A stretch of DNA of 28,758 nt. It comes from an uncultured Eggerthellaceae bacterium. Lineage in GTDB: Bacteria > Actinomycetota > Coriobacteriia > Coriobacteriales > Eggerthellaceae. The notes below the pieces were generated by a model, which saw only the letters and a program-made list of their open reading frames with translations, made no database searches and was not told where the DNA came from. This document shows, one piece after another, positions 25,582 through 28,758 of the stretch (positions within the stretch are counted from its first letter, which is position 1; each line of letters opens with the position of its first letter). The position numbers and the translations under genes are program-made. The stretch spans positions 1-28,758 of the forward strand of contig CASTMW010000009.1 in NCBI GenBank assembly GCA_949450265.1. The letters are read 5' to 3'.

Positions 25582-26442
25582 ATGAAGAAGAAGATAACAG
25601 CTTCTGTTGTCGCTTTTGCCCTCGCCCTGGCGCTGCCGACGGCTGCATTCGCAGTGGAGAAGAGCATCGAGGCTTCTCCCACCGCTGATGGCTATCTGCA
25701 GGCTGCCGTGAATGCGAACGGCATCGGCAACGTCAACATCACGGGCGCTGAGGATGTTTCGGTCAAGACCGTTGACACCCCCGAGGCCGGCATCGCTGCT
25801 GTTGAGGCAAGCCTGGCTGCGAAGATCGCAGAAGCTACGGCAGGCACTAACCTGTCCCAGGACGAGAAGGATGCCATCGCCAAGGAGATGCGCGACAACT
25901 TCTATGGCACCTCTGATTCGGTCGACATCAACGGCAACGTGGTCGAGGGTGAAGCAGGATATCTGGACAAATTCAACGAGAAGGTCGCCGAGATCGAGGC
26001 TGGCGAGGGCGAGTATAAGGGTGCTCAGCTCATCACCGACCTGGTGCTCAGCGGCGATGTCGAGGGCACCGCGATCGTGCGCGTGTTCCTGACCGGCGCG
26101 AATGCTCAGGAGGGCATGACCGTCACCTATGTCATCCTGCACGAGACGCAGGCTCCCGAGTACAAGACGGTCACCGTGGGTGCGAACGGCATGGTCATGA
26201 TCGAGGGCCTGACCGAGTTCTCCTACGTGCAGTTCTACGCTACTCCGTATGCGAACGTTGGGGAGGGTGGCACCATCGATGACGGCACCACCCCTGTGGT
26301 ACCGGGCGACGACATTATCGACAACGGCTCTGACAGCTCCGACGACAACGGCTCTGACAACGTTGTCGACGGCGAGAATGCCGACAAGGTCACTGACGAG
26401 GACGCAACTCCTGCAGGGAAGTCCCCGAAGACCGGTTTCTAA
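25582..26442 (+). CDS. Secreted protein with terminal SPKTG sorting-type motif
   Basis: The protein (286 aa) begins with a classical signal peptide: MKKK, a hydrophobic core, and a likely cut after AFA (residue 24). The mature part is acidic and not recognisable as a known domain; residues 100-230 look like mixed alpha/beta, with VTYVILHETQAPEYKTVTVG. A Gly/Asp/Ser linker (about 230-270) leads to SPKTGF at 281-286, the last residues. SPKTG matches the (S/P)PxTG motif of clostridial class B sortases, and a class B sortase is the next gene. However, the hydrophobic segment and basic tail that normally follow are absent. The gene uses less biased codons than its neighbours. A ribosome binding site GAAAGG lies nine bases upstream. 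Confidence 0.85.
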   Translation: MKKKITASVVAFALALALPTAAFAVEKSIEASPTADGYLQAAVNANGIGNVNITGAEDVSVKTVDTPEAGIAAVEASLAAKIAEATAGTNLSQDEKDAIAKEMRDNFYGTSDSVDINGNVVEGEAGYLDKFNEKVAEIEAGEGEYKGAQLITDLVLSGDVEGTAIVRVFLTGANAQEGMTVTYVILHETQAPEYKTVTVGANGMVMIEGLTEFSYVQFYATPYANVGEGGTIDDGTTPVVPGDDIIDNGSDSSDDNGSDNVVDGENADKVTDEDATPAGKSPKTGF

Positions 26443-26498
26443 GAGTATAAGCGAACACACACTACTATCAAAAGATGCATGAATTCGCGATTTCATGT

Positions 26499-26538
26499 GC
26501 AGGGAGGATCGAAGGCTGATCTTCCCTGCTTCTTTTTT
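26499..26538 (+). terminator. Intrinsic terminator after the SPKTG gene
   Basis: GCAGGGAGGATC (26499-26510) pairs with GATCTTCCCTGC (26518-26529), with one G-U pair and a 7-nt loop. The tail TTCTTTTTT follows. A weaker CATGAA/TTCATG hairpin overlaps its 5' side. The sortase gene beyond is therefore reached by read-through or its own promoter. Confidence 0.93.
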
Positions 26539-26570
26539 GAACGTCCCAGGTAATCGAACGTCCTAAGTAA
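26539..26570 (+). repeat. Tandem repeat and hairpin before the sortase gene
   Basis: GAACGTCCCAGGTAA (26539-26553) and GAACGTCCTAAGTAA (26556-26570) are 15-mers with two differences, spaced at 17 bp. Just downstream, CGCTTC/GAAGCG forms a hairpin at 26579-26595, flanked by two AGCGATCC copies (26572-26579 and 26592-26599 region). The rest of 26443-26676 holds nothing else recognisable. Confidence 0.6.
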
Positions 26571-26676
26571 CAGCGATCCGCTTCTGTGCGAAGCGATCCA
26601 TGCTCGGCCGCGCAGACAGGTGCCGCATCGGCCTTTGTCTCGTGCTGCCTTCGCCCTCTGCCTTGAAAGGAGAGCC

Positions 26677-27525
26677 ATGTCCACGAATGTCCATCATGAT
26701 GCCGAAGCTCCGAAGAAGCGAGCGGGCCTGATCGCCCTGGTGGTCCTCATCGCCATCATCGCGGTGGCGGCCATCGCCTTCATCGCCGTGGGCGTGGGCA
26801 TGTCGGAAGGCCCCACTGACGAAACGGCGCTCAATGCGGTCGAACCGGAATACAATGCCGAAGGTCAGCTGACCAATCCGATCGACTGGAACGAATGGAT
26901 GAACCGCAATCCCGACGTGTACGCGTGGGTGCGCATCGATGACACGGATGTGGACGAGCCTATCCTTCAGCATCCCATGGAGGACAACTACTACTTGAAT
27001 CGGGATGTCGACGGCAAGCGCGGCGGATACGGCGCGCTCTACACGCAGGGATCGCACAATAGCAAGGACCTGGCCGAAGATGCTGTGACTATCGTGTATG
27101 GGCACACCTTCCAGAACAACGCAGAGATGTTCTCCACGTTGCACAATCTGGAAGATGCGGAGTTCTTCCAGAGCCACCCCGACTTCTACGTGTACACGCC
27201 CACCGAACGCTTGACCTACGAGATCGTCTCGGCATTCGAATACAACAACGATCATATCCTTGAGACGCAGGATATGAGCGATCCGACGGTGCGGCAAGCG
27301 TTCTATGACATGGTTCAGGCCCCCGATTCGGTGAACAAGAACGTGCGCACGCTGGAAGAGCCGCTGGACGCGCAGACCGACAAGCTCTTGGTGCTCAGCA
27401 CGTGCACGAAGCCCTCGAATCCAAATGCTCGCTATCTGATCGTGGCGCGGCTGGTGGCGGTCGAAGAGACTGAACCGGTCGAGATATCCCTTGAGAGCAA
27501 CGTGGTAGACGAGGGGACGCTGTAG
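26677..27525 (+). CDS. srtB: Class B sortase
   Basis: A membrane-anchored transpeptidase of 282 aa that would join sorting-signal proteins to peptidoglycan. A single N-terminal membrane segment lies at about 17-41, followed by the sortase fold. The catalytic triad is His143 (VYGHTF), Cys243 (LSTCT) and Arg252 (RYLIVARLV). The sequence before it (NPDVYAWVRIDDTDVDEPILQ) and YYLNRDVDGKRGGYGALY are class B marks. The ATG at 26677 has AAAGGAGAG a few bases upstream; an earlier start at 26620 is not supported. It lies after a terminator, downstream of an SPKTG protein, and its stop abuts the LCP gene. Confidence 0.95.
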   Translation: MSTNVHHDAEAPKKRAGLIALVVLIAIIAVAAIAFIAVGVGMSEGPTDETALNAVEPEYNAEGQLTNPIDWNEWMNRNPDVYAWVRIDDTDVDEPILQHPMEDNYYLNRDVDGKRGGYGALYTQGSHNSKDLAEDAVTIVYGHTFQNNAEMFSTLHNLEDAEFFQSHPDFYVYTPTERLTYEIVSAFEYNNDHILETQDMSDPTVRQAFYDMVQAPDSVNKNVRTLEEPLDAQTDKLLVLSTCTKPSNPNARYLIVARLVAVEETEPVEISLESNVVDEGTL

Positions 27526-28698
27526 GTGGACTTGGTCTTCGACGAGGTGTTCGTTCCCTATGGGCGCGACCCAGGAGAACATCCGGAAGGTGGGCGACGA
27601 CACGGGCATGCGCATCGCAAGCATGCCAAGCGTCGCATCGTGGCAATCGTCCTGGCATCTTTGTGCGTGGTGGCGCTGGCGGGTGCCGGTGCGGTGGCGC
27701 TCGCGCTCAACATGGGTAAGGCGAATCTGGTCCAGGAGGCCGAGGTCGAAGTCGAACAGGGTGCGACCAGCGAGGATAATGGCAAGACGGTCGTCTTCGA
27801 CGGGGTGACCTATCGCCAGAAGGAGCACATGACCTCCATCCTTCTCTTGGGGCATGATGGTCGCACGACCGACGAGCTCAACGGTCAGACAGATTTCGTG
27901 ATGCTGCTCGCGGTGGATACTGAGAGCGGTCAGATGGACCTCGTCTCCATCCCGCGCGATACCATGGTGCAGGTGCGCACCACGTACAGCAACACCGATG
28001 AGTACGCAGAATTGCGCGACATGCAGGTGGCTGCCGCATTCGCCTATGGATCAGATCTGAATCATTCAGCGCTGAACGTGTGCGATGCCGTTTCTCGCAT
28101 GCTCTATAACGTGCCCATCAATTACTACTACGTTCTGAACGTGAAGGGCATCGGGCCGTTGGCTGATGCGGTGGGCGGCGTTACCGTGGAGGCGCTGATG
28201 GACGTTAAGCCCGCGCATATCGTTGCCGGGCAAACTTACACTTTGACAGGGCAGCAAGCGTATTACTACGTGCAGTACCGTGACATCAATCAGCACGCAT
28301 CGGCGTTCGGTCGACTCGATCGACAGAAGCAGTTTCTGAAGGCATATGCGGCCAAGGCGTTCGCTGAGGCGAAGGGCAATCCGGCGGTCATCATGGGCAT
28401 CATCGATGCAGTGTCGGCGTACTCCACGACCAATATTGGGCTGCCCGAGATGACCTATCTCGCGCAGGTGTTCCTTGAGCATGGCATGTCCGACCTGGAT
28501 ATGCTCACGCTCGAAGGCGAGTACGTTCACAATAACGAGACGGGCTATGCTGAATATCATCTAAACCGCGATGCGGTATATCAGACGTTCTTAAACGTCT
28601 ACTACGAGCCGCTGCCGGACCAGGCAACGGCGCAGGAAGCCGGGGAGGCAAGCGAGGGTGCCTCAAACGCTAAGACTGTCTCCGAAGCCAATACGTAA
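27526..28698 (+). CDS. LytR-CpsA-Psr (LCP) family cell wall transferase
   Basis: A 390-aa protein with a histidine- and arginine-rich cytoplasmic head (HGHAHRKHAKRR), one membrane segment (about 38-61) and an extracellular LCP domain. Signature motifs are SILLLGHDGR (104-113), TDFVMLLAVD (122-131), SIPRD (141-145), VGGVTVEALM and FGRLDRQKQFL. LCP enzymes attach undecaprenyl-linked glycopolymers such as teichoic acids or capsule to peptidoglycan. The usual YVRYR before the last motif reads YVQYRD. The C-terminus is a Glu/Ala/Ser-rich tail. It starts with GTG directly after the sortase stop; GAGGGG at 27511-27516 is nine bases upstream. Translation is probably coupled to srtB. Confidence 0.92.
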   Translation: MDLVFDEVFVPYGRDPGEHPEGGRRHGHAHRKHAKRRIVAIVLASLCVVALAGAGAVALALNMGKANLVQEAEVEVEQGATSEDNGKTVVFDGVTYRQKEHMTSILLLGHDGRTTDELNGQTDFVMLLAVDTESGQMDLVSIPRDTMVQVRTTYSNTDEYAELRDMQVAAAFAYGSDLNHSALNVCDAVSRMLYNVPINYYYVLNVKGIGPLADAVGGVTVEALMDVKPAHIVAGQTYTLTGQQAYYYVQYRDINQHASAFGRLDRQKQFLKAYAAKAFAEAKGNPAVIMGIIDAVSAYSTTNIGLPEMTYLAQVFLEHGMSDLDMLTLEGEYVHNNETGYAEYHLNRDAVYQTFLNVYYEPLPDQATAQEAGEASEGASNAKTVSEANT

Positions 28699-28758
28699 GC
28701 GCGATCCTTGTATCCTTTTTCGTATCGGACCCGTTTGGGGTTCAAGGTTATTCGGCTC

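Noticed and set aside
25480..26496. Minus-strand open frame of 338 codons antisense to the SPKTG gene
   Set aside because: The plus frame has a signal peptide, ribosome binding site, promoter and terminator; the minus frame has none.
26443..26498. Frameshifted membrane anchor for the SPKTG protein
   Set aside because: I read past the stop in all three frames and found no hydrophobic stretch followed by basic residues.
26563..27855. Long minus-strand open frame of 430 codons antisense to the sortase and LCP genes
   Set aside because: It covers parts of two clearly real plus-strand genes, is rich in His, Arg and Leu as antisense frames of GC-rich genes are, and has no recognisable domain.
28699..28758. 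GGTTCAAGG near the right edge as a tRNA T-arm
   Set aside because: No matching stem or other tRNA features are visible in the 60 bases present; no gene is supported there.

Overview
The window is GC-rich, densely coded DNA from a chromosome, not from a mobile element. No IS, phage, CRISPR, tRNA or rRNA gene was found. The best guess is an anaerobic actinobacterium of the class Coriobacteriia, probably Eggerthellales. This is inferred from the high GC, a zinc-type (CxxC) ribosomal protein L28, a two-subunit class I fumarase, and a class B sortase next to an SPKTG protein. No genus can be assigned from sequence reading alone.

Layout. (1) 1-3685: the end of a probable trpS, then fumarase alpha and beta subunits and an ABC-F ATPase, joined by abutting or 4-bp overlapping stop/start codons. 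(2) 3722-6638: an M50 membrane protease, scpA, scpB and an RluB-type pseudouridine synthase. (3) 6720-11596: tyrA, aroA, cmk, plsC and ispH (aromatic amino acids, CMP/dCMP phosphorylation, phospholipid acylation, isoprenoids). (4) 11675-14805: der, plsY and gpsA; gpsA makes glycerol-3-phosphate and plsY acylates it, while plsC in block 3 does the next acylation. (5) 14806-15088: a non-coding gap rich in inverted repeats. (6) 15089-15586 on the minus strand: an O6-alkylguanine-transferase-like protein whose catalytic cysteine is alanine. (7) 15675-20115: rpe, a NifS-type cysteine desulfurase, a PHP-family phosphatase, a Nif3/DUF34 protein and a coiled-coil zinc-ribbon protein. (8) 20116-20670: a possible small RNA made of two 28-nt hairpin repeats and a terminator, then rpmB on the minus strand and a divergent promoter region. 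(9) 20671-25455: an Asp23/Gls24 protein, a FakA-like DAK2 protein, recG and rsmD. (10) 25456-28698: a cell-surface cassette with a secreted protein ending in SPKTGF, a class B sortase and a LytR-CpsA-Psr protein.

The most interesting region is the last one. The promoter of the secreted protein has a consensus -35 box and a run of ten G between the -35 and -10 boxes, which is the arrangement of a phase-variable promoter. Its product carries a sortase-B-type SPKTG motif but stops one residue later, with no membrane anchor. Other points of interest are the ATL-like protein, the twin-hairpin small-RNA candidate, a likely leaderless mRNA for the M50 protease, and extended -10 (TGn) promoters at five genes. 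Most of the window is conserved housekeeping content.
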